A model generated the notes under the pieces. It had not been told where the DNA came from. It saw only the letters and a program-made list of their open reading frames with translations, and did not search any database. This document shows positions 34,681 through 43,401 of a stretch of DNA of 64,000 bases, in pieces; the first letter of the stretch is position 1, and every line of letters begins with the position of its first letter. Location of the stretch: assembly GCF_000179235.2 (NCBI RefSeq), contig NZ_CP039373.1, positions 124,032 through 188,031 of the forward strand. Direction: 5' to 3'. Both the position numbers and the translations under genes were made by a program. This stretch comes from Synechococcus sp. CB0101 (lineage in GTDB: Bacteria; Cyanobacteriota; Cyanobacteriia; PCC-6307; Cyanobiaceae).

Positions 34681-36027
34681 TTGAAAGACCTGCTGGATCA
34701 AATCAATGGCGTCGTGTGGGGACCGATCACCCTTTGGTTGATTGGTCTCACCGGTTTGTATCTGTTGGTGGGGCTGCGGTTCATGCCCTTGCGCCGCATC
34801 GGTTTTGCGGTGCGGCAAACCTTGCTCTCGATCCGTCATTCCGGCGGTGAAGGCGACGTCAGCGCCTTCCAGTCGTTGATGACGGCGTTGGCCGCCACGA
34901 TCGGCACCGGCAACGTGGCTGGCGTGGCCGGCGCCATTGGTGTGGGCGGCCCTGGGGCTGTGTTTTGGATGTGGCTGATTGCCCTGGTGGGCATGGCCAC
35001 CAAATACGCCGAGTCGTTGCTCGCCGTTCACCACCGCGAGGTCGACGAGTTGGGTGAACACGTCGGCGGGCCGATGTATGTGATTCGCAACGGCCTTGGT
35101 CCGGCCTGGAATTGGCTGGCGGTGCTCTTCGCCGTGTTCGGCACGCTGGCGGGTTTTGGCATCGGCAATGGCGTGCAGGCCCATGAGCTCGCCAAAGCGC
35201 TCAACATCTCTCTGGGTGTGCCGCCCCTCGCCACGGGCATTGTGTTTGCGGCGATCACCTTCGCCGTGATCATCGGCGGCATCGAGCGCATCGGCCGCGT
35301 CGCCTCCGCTGTGGTGCCGTTCATGGCGGTGATCTACGTTGGTGGTGCGGCCACGATCCTGTTGTCGCACCTGGCGGAGATCCCGGCGGCCCTTTCGCTG
35401 ATTGTTCAGGATGCCTTCAGCGCCCAAGCCCTGGCTGGTGGCGCCCTGGGCGTGATGATTCAGAAGGGCATCGCCCGGGGGGTGTTCTCCAATGAGGCTG
35501 GTTTAGGTACGGCTCCGATCGCCCAGGCCGCGGCGAAGCCCGGCGATCCGGTGCTGCAGGGCTCAGTGGCCATGCTCGGCACCTTCATCGACACGATCAT
35601 TGTCTGCACGATGACGGCGCTGGTGATCGTGACCAGTGGCGCCTGGTTGCCGATGGAGGGCGTGGATACCCCCACGGGTGTGGCACTCACCATGGCCGCC
35701 TTCGATTGGGGTCTGCCGGGCGGCGCTTGGCTGGTGACCTTCGGCACGGTGTTCTTCACCGCCACCACGATCCTGGGCTGGGGCTACTACAGCGAGCGCT
35801 GCCTGGAATTCCTGGTGGGTGTGAAAGGCATCAAACCCTTCCGTCTGGTGTGGGTGGCGGTGGTGGTGATCGGCGCGGTGGCCAGCTTCGATCTGGTGTG
35901 GACCGTGGCCGACATCCTCAACGGATTGATGGCGATCCCCAACCTGATCAGCCTGCTGCTGCTCAGCGGTACGGTGTTCCAACTCACCCGCCGCTACGAC
36001 TTCAGCGCCGCCCGCTTCCGCGACTGA
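34681..36027 (+). CDS. Sodium:alanine symporter (AgcS family)
   Basis: The 448-residue inner-membrane protein has about eleven membrane helices and the AgcS signature around GTGNVAGVAGAIGVGGPGAV (about 77-96) and ALVGMATKYAESLLAVHHRE. Further landmarks are GIARGVFSNEAGLGTAPIAQ (about 263-282) and FTATTILGWGYYSERCLEFL. It imports alanine or glycine with Na+. TTG 34681 is taken as start because GGGAGG lies at proper spacing upstream; another in-frame TTG at 34663 lacks this. Confidence 0.92.
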   Translation: MKDLLDQINGVVWGPITLWLIGLTGLYLLVGLRFMPLRRIGFAVRQTLLSIRHSGGEGDVSAFQSLMTALAATIGTGNVAGVAGAIGVGGPGAVFWMWLIALVGMATKYAESLLAVHHREVDELGEHVGGPMYVIRNGLGPAWNWLAVLFAVFGTLAGFGIGNGVQAHELAKALNISLGVPPLATGIVFAAITFAVIIGGIERIGRVASAVVPFMAVIYVGGAATILLSHLAEIPAALSLIVQDAFSAQALAGGALGVMIQKGIARGVFSNEAGLGTAPIAQAAAKPGDPVLQGSVAMLGTFIDTIIVCTMTALVIVTSGAWLPMEGVDTPTGVALTMAAFDWGLPGGAWLVTFGTVFFTATTILGWGYYSERCLEFLVGVKGIKPFRLVWVAVVVIGAVASFDLVWTVADILNGLMAIPNLISLLLLSGTVFQLTRRYDFSAARFRD

Positions 36028-36115
36028 TCCTTCATCGTGCTTGTGCGGTGTGAATGGCTGTTGACCCTTCAGCAGCACGTTGCTAGCCACAGGACAGCAC
36101 ACCGCTACAAAGGCG

Positions 36116-37123
36116 ATGGTTCAGTCGGTTCCGCATCGACACCGCGCTTCTCTCGCCGATCCATCGATCCGGGCCGATGAAGACACAGCCCGGATCGCAC
36201 TCGGGGCGTTGCTGGGAGTGGCTCAGTTCTGTGCCGGGGGCTCGACGATTGACCCTGCAGAACGCCACACCATCGAAGCGATTCGCGATCACCTGGCCCA
36301 CCAACCCCAGATCGATCTCGACACACTCACCCCCCTCAGTCCTGAAGACCTCGCTGATCAGCTGAGCGATCCGATCTGGCGAGCCCGCATCTTGCGCGGG
36401 ATGACTGTGGCCGCCCTGATGGATGGTGAGCTCAGCGAGGAGCGTCTCGCCTACCTGCGCCGTGCAGCCCGGGTTTTGGGAGAGGGTGACGAGGTGGTGA
36501 ACACCTACGCCAACCTCGTGCATGAACGCATGGGCCTGGTGCGGCTGGATATGGCACGCCGCGGTTTTATCGCAGGCGCCGTCCGCGATTTTCTGGGCCG
36601 TGGCCGGCTTCAAGCCGCCATGGATTTGGCCCACTATGTGCTCAAGCAGAACGACCCGGGTGAAGCGGCCCGTTACCGCGCCCTTGGTGACTTACCGGAG
36701 GGAACACTGGGTCAGGCGTACATCCAGTTCATCAACGCCAACGGTTTTTCTGTGCCTGGCGAGCCTGGTGGCCCCCCCGGAACCCTCGCTCGCCATGACT
36801 GCATGCATGTGCTGGGTGGTTACGGAACCACGCCAGCTGAAGAAGGTGGTGTGGCTGGCTTGCAGGCAGGTATGAGCCGCAACAGCGATCCCTTCTTCTC
36901 GATTTTGCTCGTCTTGGCTGAATTCCAGCTGGGCCGTTCCGTGGTGCCGATTGAAACCGGTGACCATCAACACGATCTCGATCCAGAGGTGCTGTTTGAG
37001 GGCGTTGAGCGTGGATTGCAGATGAATCGCAACCTCATCGGCGACTGGGACCTGTTCGCCGATGCCGCTGTGCCTGTGCAGGAGCTGCGCCAGCGCTATG
37101 GCATCCCGCCAAGGCAGCACTGA
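36116..37123 (+). CDS. TerB-like / Coq4-like fusion protein
   Basis: The 335-residue soluble protein combines two parts. Residues about 25-135 look like a TerB domain: IALGALLGVAQFCAGGSTID, then WRARILRGMTVAALMDGELS, then LAYLRRAARVLGEGDEV. Residues about 195-330 resemble Coq4: the metal-ligand motif H227-D228-x-x-H231-x(11)-E243 in RHDCMHVLGGYGTTPAEE, then ILLVLAEFQLG and GLQMNRNLIGDWDLFA. Coq4 binds zinc and acts in ubiquinone synthesis, but cyanobacteria make plastoquinone, so the role here must differ or lie in another quinone step. ATG 36116 chosen over an in-frame start at 36080. Confidence 0.75.
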   Translation: MVQSVPHRHRASLADPSIRADEDTARIALGALLGVAQFCAGGSTIDPAERHTIEAIRDHLAHQPQIDLDTLTPLSPEDLADQLSDPIWRARILRGMTVAALMDGELSEERLAYLRRAARVLGEGDEVVNTYANLVHERMGLVRLDMARRGFIAGAVRDFLGRGRLQAAMDLAHYVLKQNDPGEAARYRALGDLPEGTLGQAYIQFINANGFSVPGEPGGPPGTLARHDCMHVLGGYGTTPAEEGGVAGLQAGMSRNSDPFFSILLVLAEFQLGRSVVPIETGDHQHDLDPEVLFEGVERGLQMNRNLIGDWDLFADAAVPVQELRQRYGIPPRQH

Positions 37124-37151
37124 TCTTCCATTCACCTGCTGATTGTTTGCC

Positions 37152-37634
37152 ATGAACGAGCGCTTCAATCCAGCCTCGCCGTTGGGCAAGGCCATCTTCT
37201 GGCTCTGTCTGGTTGCCTACGGGCTCCATGTGATCGAGGAATACGACCTGGGCTGGAAGCCCTGGGCTGAACAGGTGCTGGGCCTACCCGTGACCTGGGG
37301 CGACTTCTACATCACCAATGGATTCGGGGTGATTCCGCTCGGTTTGTTGGCGGGCGGTGTGGGTTGGCAGGTGCCAGCGGCCGCCTTGCTGCTGCCAGGA
37401 TTGATGTTGGTGAATGCCGTGGGCTTTCACGTGCTCCCTGCGCTGCGCACTGGTCTCTATTCACCAGGGCTGATCACGGCAATTCTGTTGTTCTTTCCTC
37501 TGGCGGGCTGGTGTGTGATCACCGCCTACCGGCACCACCGAAAGGCCTTGTTCATCGCTATGCCGCTGTCGGTGTTGTTCATGGCCTTTCCGGTTGTGAT
37601 CCTCTTGCTCAAGCCGGTGCTTGGCTATAGCTGA
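37152..37634 (+). CDS. HXXEE-domain membrane protein
   Basis: The 160-residue protein has four to five membrane helices and the HXXEE motif in helix 1 (YGLHVIEEYDLGW), then a second His-containing helix (NAVGFHVLPALRTGLYSPGL), the usual family layout. Polar residues in the membrane suggest a metal or substrate site, but the family function is unknown. It follows the TerB/Coq4-like gene by 28 bases and may be co-transcribed. ATG 37152 preferred over TTG 37143. Confidence 0.82.
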   Translation: MNERFNPASPLGKAIFWLCLVAYGLHVIEEYDLGWKPWAEQVLGLPVTWGDFYITNGFGVIPLGLLAGGVGWQVPAAALLLPGLMLVNAVGFHVLPALRTGLYSPGLITAILLFFPLAGWCVITAYRHHRKALFIAMPLSVLFMAFPVVILLLKPVLGYS

Positions 37635-37644
37635 GTGGCAGAGC

Positions 37645-38370
37645 TCACGCCTCCAGGTTGCAGCTCACCGCCAGCTCAAAGGGCACGCAGCTGTTGGGCA
37701 GTTCCAGCAGCTGCGCGGTGAGGGAGGCGATGTCGCCCGGTTGGCTCATCGCCTCTTTGGGCATGGCGTTCACGGCTGCGGCCATGTCGGTGTTCACCCA
37801 GCTGGGGCAGATGGCGCTCACCCGGATGCCCTGCTCCCAGCCTTCGTTGCGCATCGTTTGGCAAAGGCCCATCAGGGCGAATTTGCTGGCGGTGTAGCCG
37901 GCTAGACGACCCTTGGAGCGTTTGCCGCTCATCGACACCAACACGATCACGCGCCCGGATCCATGGGCGGCCAGGTGGGGCCAGGCGGCGCGGGTGAGCC
38001 ACCAGGGCCCCATCACATTCACGTCCCAAAGCTGCTGAATCTCCTGCTCCTGGCCGGGTTCAAACAGCAGGGGAACGCGAGAAAACACACCGGCGCTGTG
38101 CACCACGGAGTCGATCGCACCGAATTGGCTCACGGTTGCCGCTACCCAGGCTTCAGCCGCGGCAGGGTCTTCGGCGTTGTAAGGGTGCAGCAGCAGGCGC
38201 GGTTGGCCGTGCTCATCCACACCGATGCGCTCGGGATCCAACGCCGATCCACTCAGCACGCCTGGATCGCGCAAGCCCAGGCTGAGCCGATGACCATCCG
38301 CCAGTAGCCGTTCGGCGATGGCGCGGCCGATGCCGCGGCTGGCGCCACTGATTAGAACCGTGCGGGGCAT
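37645..38370 (-). CDS. Short-chain dehydrogenase/reductase
   Basis: The 241-residue SDR has the nucleotide-binding motif VLISGASRGIGRAIAE (5-20), the NAG-like element VHSAGVF (about 89), the catalytic S...YxxxK with Ser in VIVLVSMSG and Y-T-A-S-K (about 160-164), and the C-terminal ICPSWVNTDMA. NAD(P)-dependent; substrate unknown. Its start overlaps the stop of gor by one base (TGATG), so it is coupled to gor. Confidence 0.9.
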   Translation of the reverse strand: MPRTVLISGASRGIGRAIAERLLADGHRLSLGLRDPGVLSGSALDPERIGVDEHGQPRLLLHPYNAEDPAAAEAWVAATVSQFGAIDSVVHSAGVFSRVPLLFEPGQEQEIQQLWDVNVMGPWWLTRAAWPHLAAHGSGRVIVLVSMSGKRSKGRLAGYTASKFALMGLCQTMRNEGWEQGIRVSAICPSWVNTDMAAAVNAMPKEAMSQPGDIASLTAQLLELPNSCVPFELAVSCNLEA

Positions 38371-39731
38371 CAGTTCGGCATGGTGACGAACTCTTCGGCC
38401 ACCGTGGGATGCAGCGCCATGGTGCGGTCGAAGTCGGCCTTGGTGGCGCCCATGCCGATGGCGATCGCCGCCATTTGGATGATCTCGGCGGCGTGTTCGC
38501 CCACCATGTGGCAGCCCACCACCTTGCCGCTCGCGCTCTCCACCACCAGCTTGAGCAACACCTTGGGATCACGGGCGGGGAGCGCCTGGCTCATCGGCCG
38601 GAAGCGGGCCCGGTGCACCTTCACACCATCAACGCCGAAGCGCTCGATCGCCGCTTCCTCGGTGAGGCCTACCCCTGAGAGCTCGGGCTGGGAGAACACG
38701 GCGCTGGCCACCAGCTCGTGATCCACTTGGCGTGGTTTGCGGCCCCAGATCGTGTCGGCCAGGGCGCGGCCCTCATCCACGGCAACAGGCGTGAGGTTGA
38801 CGCGATCGGTCACGTCGCCCACCGCATAGATATGGGGCACGTTGGTGACCTGATCGGCGCTCACTGGGATGCGGTGGCCTTCGATCGCCACGCCGGCGGC
38901 TTCGAGATTGAGCCCTTGCAGGAAGGGGCGCCGGCCGGTGGCCAGCAGGGCGCCGTCGCAGGCCAGTCGTTCACCGCTTTGGGTGATCACGGTGAGATCG
39001 CCGGGGGTTCCTTCGATCGCAGCGGGGCTGTGGGCGAAGCGGATCTCGATGCCATCGGCTTCCATCGCCTCTTGCACAGCGCGGCTGGATTCGAGATCGA
39101 AGCCGCGCAGCAGGTGATCGCCGCGCACCAGCTGGGTGACCTTCACGCCGAGGCCGTTGAGGATGCAGGCGAACTCGCAGGCGATGAAGCCGGCGCCCAC
39201 CACCACCACGCGCTCTGGCAGGCGTTCGAGGTTGAACAGGTCGTCGCTCACCCAGCCCAGCTCGGCGCCGGGGATCTCGGGGCGATGGGGGCGTCCACCC
39301 ACAGCGATCAGGATGCGCTCGCCGCGTAGGCGCTGCTGTTCGTTGCCGGCTTGATCAACAACGCTCACGCTGTGGGCATCGGCGAAGCGACCCCAGCCGC
39401 GCACCAGCTCCACGCCGGCTTTCTCCAGAAATCCGAGATGCAGCTGGTTGAGCCGATCCACCTCGGCGCGCACGCGCTGCAGCAGCTCGGCGCTGTTGTG
39501 CGACGTCTCGCCGATGCTCCATCCGTAGCTGGCGGCATCGTGCAGGTGATGGCGCATGGCAGAGCCGTAGACCATCAGCTTCTTGGGCACGCAGCCGCGG
39601 ATCACGCAGGTGCCGCCTACGCGATCACCCTCCACGATCGCCACGCGAGCCCCGTAGCTGGCGGCGCGCTTGGCGGCGGCCAGGCCACCCGAGCCGGCGC
39701 CAATCACCACCAGGTCGAAATGCTCAGTCAT
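38370..39731 (-). CDS. gor: Glutathione reductase
   Basis: It keeps glutathione reduced with NADPH. The 453-residue flavoprotein has the FAD motif VVIGAGSGGLAAAKRAASYG (7-26), the redox disulphide in GGTCVIRGCVPKKLM (about 38-52), the NADPH motif VVVVGAGFIACEFACIL, the second FAD motif YAVGDVTDRVNLTPVAVDEG, and C-terminal HPTVAEEFVTM with the catalytic His-Glu pair. ATG 39731 gives the standard N-terminus. It is followed by the coupled SDR gene and preceded by the AroE-like gene. Confidence 0.94.
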   Translation of the reverse strand: MTEHFDLVVIGAGSGGLAAAKRAASYGARVAIVEGDRVGGTCVIRGCVPKKLMVYGSAMRHHLHDAASYGWSIGETSHNSAELLQRVRAEVDRLNQLHLGFLEKAGVELVRGWGRFADAHSVSVVDQAGNEQQRLRGERILIAVGGRPHRPEIPGAELGWVSDDLFNLERLPERVVVVGAGFIACEFACILNGLGVKVTQLVRGDHLLRGFDLESSRAVQEAMEADGIEIRFAHSPAAIEGTPGDLTVITQSGERLACDGALLATGRRPFLQGLNLEAAGVAIEGHRIPVSADQVTNVPHIYAVGDVTDRVNLTPVAVDEGRALADTIWGRKPRQVDHELVASAVFSQPELSGVGLTEEAAIERFGVDGVKVHRARFRPMSQALPARDPKVLLKLVVESASGKVVGCHMVGEHAAEIIQMAAIAIGMGATKADFDRTMALHPTVAEEFVTMPN

Positions 39732-39825
39732 GCCGCTGGGAGGCGCTGGGGCCAGGGGTTCCTCCAAGCCTAGCTGTATGACGCTTAGCGCATAGCCGAA
39801 TGGCTCGGTTCGGGTGTTCTGTGTG

Positions 39826-40674
39826 TCATTCGCCGAGGGCCTCGGCCACGGCCTTTTGGAACACTGCTTCCTCGGGGCTCACGCCGGTCCAGCGCTCAAA
39901 GATCTGCATCGCCAGCTGCACCAGCATCTCCACGCCGTCCACCACGGGGCAGCCGTGCTGGCGCGCCGCTGCCAGGAAGGGTGTGATGCGTGGGTTGGTG
40001 ATCACATCCACGGCGATGCAGCCCGGATCCACGCTGGCCCAGTCCACGGGGATTGGTTCAAGTTCGGGAGCGCAGCCCAGGTGGGTGGCGTTCATTAACA
40101 GATCCGTGCCGGCGGGCACCTGCAGTGGCGCCTGCCAGAGCTGCCAATGGCAGGGCACGCCGCTGGCCCGCTGCACCAGCTCGGCCACCTCGCGGCCCTG
40201 AGCTTCGCGGCGGGTGACGAGCGTGAGCTGGGCAGCGCCGGCCCAGGCCATCTCCACGGCCATGGCACGGCCGGCTCCTCCAGCGCCGAGCATCACCACG
40301 CGTTTTCCTTTGAGAGGTGCGACCTTCTCGATCGCCTTCACCACACCCTTGCCATCGTTGTTGTGGCCGATCAAGCGCCCCTGCTCGATCGTGATGTAGT
40401 TGGCGGCCCCGATGGCGCGCACATCGTCGTCGACGGCATCGAGCATCGGGATCACGGCCACCTTGTAGGGCACCGTGATCCCCACGCCGCGGTAGCCGAG
40501 CGGGGCCAGCGCGGCGATGGCGAGCGCAAGGTCGTGCTCGGAGGCGATGTCGTTCTTCCAGAACTGCCAGTGCAGGCCGTAGTGGCTGTACACCGCATCG
40601 AACATCCGATCGATCGGGTTTTCAGCCACCGGATGGCCGAGCATGCCGGTCATCTGTTTCTGGGGTGGGATCAA
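39826..40674 (-). CDS. Shikimate/quinate dehydrogenase-like protein
   Basis: The 282-residue protein has the AroE fold: an N-terminal substrate domain with GVGITVPYK (catalytic Lys near 70) and HNNDGKGV (catalytic Asp near 107), and an NADP(H)-binding domain with VVMLGAGGAGRAMAVEMAW and MNATHLGC. The shikimate-binding SxS motif of true AroE (GxPIxHSxSPxxHN) is replaced by GHPVAENPIDRMF. Standard shikimate dehydrogenase activity is therefore doubtful; a quinate or other cyclitol/hydroxy-acid dehydrogenase is likely. It leads the minus-strand series ahead of gor. Confidence 0.84.
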   Translation of the reverse strand: MIPPQKQMTGMLGHPVAENPIDRMFDAVYSHYGLHWQFWKNDIASEHDLALAIAALAPLGYRGVGITVPYKVAVIPMLDAVDDDVRAIGAANYITIEQGRLIGHNNDGKGVVKAIEKVAPLKGKRVVMLGAGGAGRAMAVEMAWAGAAQLTLVTRREAQGREVAELVQRASGVPCHWQLWQAPLQVPAGTDLLMNATHLGCAPELEPIPVDWASVDPGCIAVDVITNPRITPFLAAARQHGCPVVDGVEMLVQLAMQIFERWTGVSPEEAVFQKAVAEALGE

Positions 40675-40796
40675 GACATCGCCGCTGTGCTGTTCTCAGG
40701 CTGATCCGCGTGCCCGCAACTGGCAAGGCTTTCCGGTTGGGGGATCCGTCGCCCGGCCGCTCACGGCGCCGCTGCGAACTGCTTCATGCTGTGGCG

Positions 40797-42062
40797 ATGG
40801 AACCACTCAGCTGGGAACAACTCGAGCAACGGTTGGCTCCGATCCGTGAATCGGAGCTGCAGCGCCAGCGGGTGGAGGGGCCCACGAATGCCCAAGCGCG
40901 CCTGCGTTTGTTTGGCCGGCCGGAATCGGAGGTGCGCGTCACCCTGTATCGCGATCACCACGCCTGGTGCCCCTATTGCCAGAAGGTGTGGCTGTGGCTG
41001 GAAGAGAAGCGGATCCCCTATCGGATCCGCAAGGTCACGATGTTCTGCTACGGCGAGAAGGAGCGCTGGTTTAAGCAGCTGGTGCCCTCGGGGATGCTGC
41101 CGGCCCTGGAGCTCGATGGCCATCTGATCACCGAGAGCGATCTGATCCTTCAGGCCCTGGAGGAGAGCTTCGGGCCATTGGGCGAGGAGGGGCTGCAGAA
41201 CCCGGATGTGTTTGCGCTGCGGCAGCTGGAGCGGCGGCTGTTTCGCGCCTGGTGCCAATGGCTTTGCTACTGCGAGGGCGAAGGCCCCCACACGGCCCCG
41301 GCGGAGCAGCATTTCATCCGCATGGCCGGCCTGGTGGAAGAAGCCCTGCAGGCCACGGCTGGGCCCTTTTTTCGCCCTCAGTTCGGCACGGCTGATGTGA
41401 TCTTTGTGCCCTACCTCGAGCGAATGAATGCCTCGCTCGCTTACTACAAGGGCTATGGCCTGCGGAGCCAACACCCAGCGATTGATCGTTGGTTTGCGGC
41501 GCTCGAGCAGCGCTCCACCTACCTCGGCACCCAGAGCGACATCCACACCCACGCCCACGACCTGCCGCCCCAGATGGGGTGTTGCCTGGCCAGCGGTGGG
41601 GCCGAGCAGCAGCGCGTGGCGCGGCTGATTGATCAGGGCCCCTGGACGGCGGCGGATCCAGCGGTGGTGGAAACAAGGCAGCCCGCACCAGCCGATGCGG
41701 CCCATGAAGCCTTAGGCCGGATGCTGCGCCACCGCCACCGGTTGTTGGAGGTGAATCCCGAGGGTCTGCGCCGCGGGGCTGCTGCCGGCCAGGCCCTGGA
41801 GCAGGCCCTGCGCTGTGCCCTCACCAACCTGCTGCGACAACCAGCCGATGCAGCTGTGGCTCCTCCAGCGGGCACGGCGGCAGGTCTGCGCTACTGGCGC
41901 GACCGCATCAGTGTGCCGCGCGACATGAGCTTGCACGCGGCCCGGCTGATGCGCACCGCCCTGGAGAGCACCGCTGCTTTGGCTGGCAACCAACAGGGGC
42001 CGGAACTGCCGCGGCAGCACCGCCGCGATCAGAACCCCAAGCCGTTTGTGCAGGCCGCTTGA
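40797..42062 (+). CDS. Glutathione S-transferase family protein, extended
   Basis: From ATG 40797 the product is 421 residues. The thioredoxin-like N-terminal GST domain contains HHAWCPYCQKVWLWLEEKRI, a CxxC active site as in omega-class GSTs or glutaredoxins, then GMLPALELDGHLITESDLIL with the glutathione gamma-Glu contact. A helical C-terminal GST domain follows (about 150-245). About 150 further residues (AADAAHEALGRMLRHRHRLL onward) are not normal for GSTs. A glutathione-dependent reductase or transferase is likely; the extra domain is unassigned. It diverges from the AroE-like gene. Confidence 0.85.
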   Translation: MEPLSWEQLEQRLAPIRESELQRQRVEGPTNAQARLRLFGRPESEVRVTLYRDHHAWCPYCQKVWLWLEEKRIPYRIRKVTMFCYGEKERWFKQLVPSGMLPALELDGHLITESDLILQALEESFGPLGEEGLQNPDVFALRQLERRLFRAWCQWLCYCEGEGPHTAPAEQHFIRMAGLVEEALQATAGPFFRPQFGTADVIFVPYLERMNASLAYYKGYGLRSQHPAIDRWFAALEQRSTYLGTQSDIHTHAHDLPPQMGCCLASGGAEQQRVARLIDQGPWTAADPAVVETRQPAPADAAHEALGRMLRHRHRLLEVNPEGLRRGAAAGQALEQALRCALTNLLRQPADAAVAPPAGTAAGLRYWRDRISVPRDMSLHAARLMRTALESTAALAGNQQGPELPRQHRRDQNPKPFVQAA

Positions 42063-42065
42063 GGC

Positions 42066-42239
42066 TCAGCGCCCGTTGAGCCCTTCGCGCTTGCCCATCA
42101 GGTAGCGCACCAGCTCTTCCTGCAGGGTGAGCAGTTCGCGGGTGCAGCCCCGGAAGGCGGCGCGGTGGCGGATTTCATCGTGGCGCGTGTTGAGGTCGCG
42201 CAGCATCAGGTCGATGGCGTCGAGTTCAGCTCGGTTCAT
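42066..42239 (-). CDS. Small hypothetical protein
   Basis: ATG 42239 gives 57 residues (MNRAELDAIDLMLRDLNTRH, ending ELVRYLMGKREGLNGR), helical and charged, no signal. A longer frame from 42272 is less likely. It converges on the GST gene with a 3-base gap. Function unknown. Confidence 0.6.
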   Translation of the reverse strand: MNRAELDAIDLMLRDLNTRHDEIRHRAAFRGCTRELLTLQEELVRYLMGKREGLNGR

Positions 42240-42317
42240 CGATCTGACAAACAATCGTTCTGACACTATCAACGGCTCGAGCCGCCGCTACCTTGCGGGC
42301 AACGCGCTGCTGAGTGG

Positions 42318-42854
42318 ATGGTCACCCCCTGGATCGTGCCTGCGGTGGTGGCGCTGCAGGTGGTGGCTGCGCCGGTTCAGGCCCTTGAGCTCGATGGTCA
42401 GACCTGGTTCACCCGCCCGCCCTGGAAGGTGACCTTCACCAACTACTACGCCTATGTGGGGCAGACCGCTGCCACCTACTACTTCACCGTGACCCTGCCG
42501 GAGCAGTCCGGCGCCGGCCTGGGTGGTTTGGTGATTCAGCAGACCCGCGGGGTGGACCGCAGTTTCCAGTTCGCACCGGAGCGCACCCGGGCCTTTGTGG
42601 GCCTGCCGCGCCGCGAGGGTGCCGCCATTCCTGTGCAGGCAGCGTTTAATCCTCAGGAGCGCCGCATCACGGTGCAATTCCCGCAGCCGCCGCAGCCAGG
42701 TCAGACGATCACGGTGGCGCTCAAGCCCTGGAATAACCCCTTCCAGGCGGACACCTACATGTTTGGGGTTCAGGCGCTACCGGCTGGCCCCAATCCGGTG
42801 GCGGCTTCGCTGGGGTTTGCCACGATGCAGATCTATGACGGCGTCAGGTTCTAA
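42318..42854 (+). CDS. DUF2808 exported protein
   Basis: The 178-residue protein has a signal peptide (VPAVVALQVVAAPVQA) and a DUF2808 domain: KVTFTNYYAYVGQTAATYYF, then VTLPEQSGAGLGGLVIQQTR, then GQTITVALKPWNNPFQADTY and a Gly-rich end. The family is common in cyanobacteria, predicted periplasmic, function unknown. Start GTG or ATG near 42318 (ATG read). Confidence 0.86.
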   Translation: MVTPWIVPAVVALQVVAAPVQALELDGQTWFTRPPWKVTFTNYYAYVGQTAATYYFTVTLPEQSGAGLGGLVIQQTRGVDRSFQFAPERTRAFVGLPRREGAAIPVQAAFNPQERRITVQFPQPPQPGQTITVALKPWNNPFQADTYMFGVQALPAGPNPVAASLGFATMQIYDGVRF

Positions 42855-42990
42855 ATGCACATCTGGTAGTAATTGTAACTGGATTAGCAATACAGAATCT
42901 GCATAAGGCTTCACGGTGTGTTGTGGCCGATCTGCTGGGTGATCTCGAGCGGATAAGTTGCATTCCACGACCTGTCTTGGCTGACGATGC

Positions 42991-43401
42991 GTGTCGCCTC
43001 GTTCCTTGCTCATCGCCGCTTCCACGCCCGATGCGGGAGTTATGGCGGAGCTGGCTGCCTACGTGTCTGAGCATTACGCCAGCCCGCTGAAGATGGCGGA
43101 TCTGGCTAGCCACTGCCATGTGAGTGTGCGCACGCTCCAGAACCTCTGCCATGCCCACTGCGGTGAAGCGCCCTTGAAGGCCCTGCGCCGCTTCCGCCTG
43201 CAGAAACTGCACGCCCAATTGCTCGCGCGCCCCTGGACGCCCCTGCGCCAGCACTACCTCAACTGCGGCCTCACGGGCTCCCTGGCCGATCGCGATCTCT
43301 TCCTCGAGATGTATGGCTGCACCGTGCGTGAGCATCAAGATGGCTGCCGCTACAAAAGCTCCACCGCCGCTGCCGCTAGCGCGCTCCCGCAGAGCGCCTA
43401 A
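42991..43401 (+). CDS. AraC-type HTH transcriptional regulator
   Basis: A 136-residue protein made almost only of an AraC/XylS DNA-binding domain: YVSEHYASPLKMADLASHCH, VSVRTLQNLCHAHCGEAPLK (first helix-turn-helix) and RFRLQKLHAQLL. No ligand-binding domain is present, and the second HTH is weaker (GLTGSLADRDLFLEMYGCTV). GTG start. It could regulate itself or nearby genes; target unknown. Its stop overlaps the convergent SnoaL-like gene by 4 bases. Confidence 0.82.
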   Translation: MSPRSLLIAASTPDAGVMAELAAYVSEHYASPLKMADLASHCHVSVRTLQNLCHAHCGEAPLKALRRFRLQKLHAQLLARPWTPLRQHYLNCGLTGSLADRDLFLEMYGCTVREHQDGCRYKSSTAAAASALPQSA

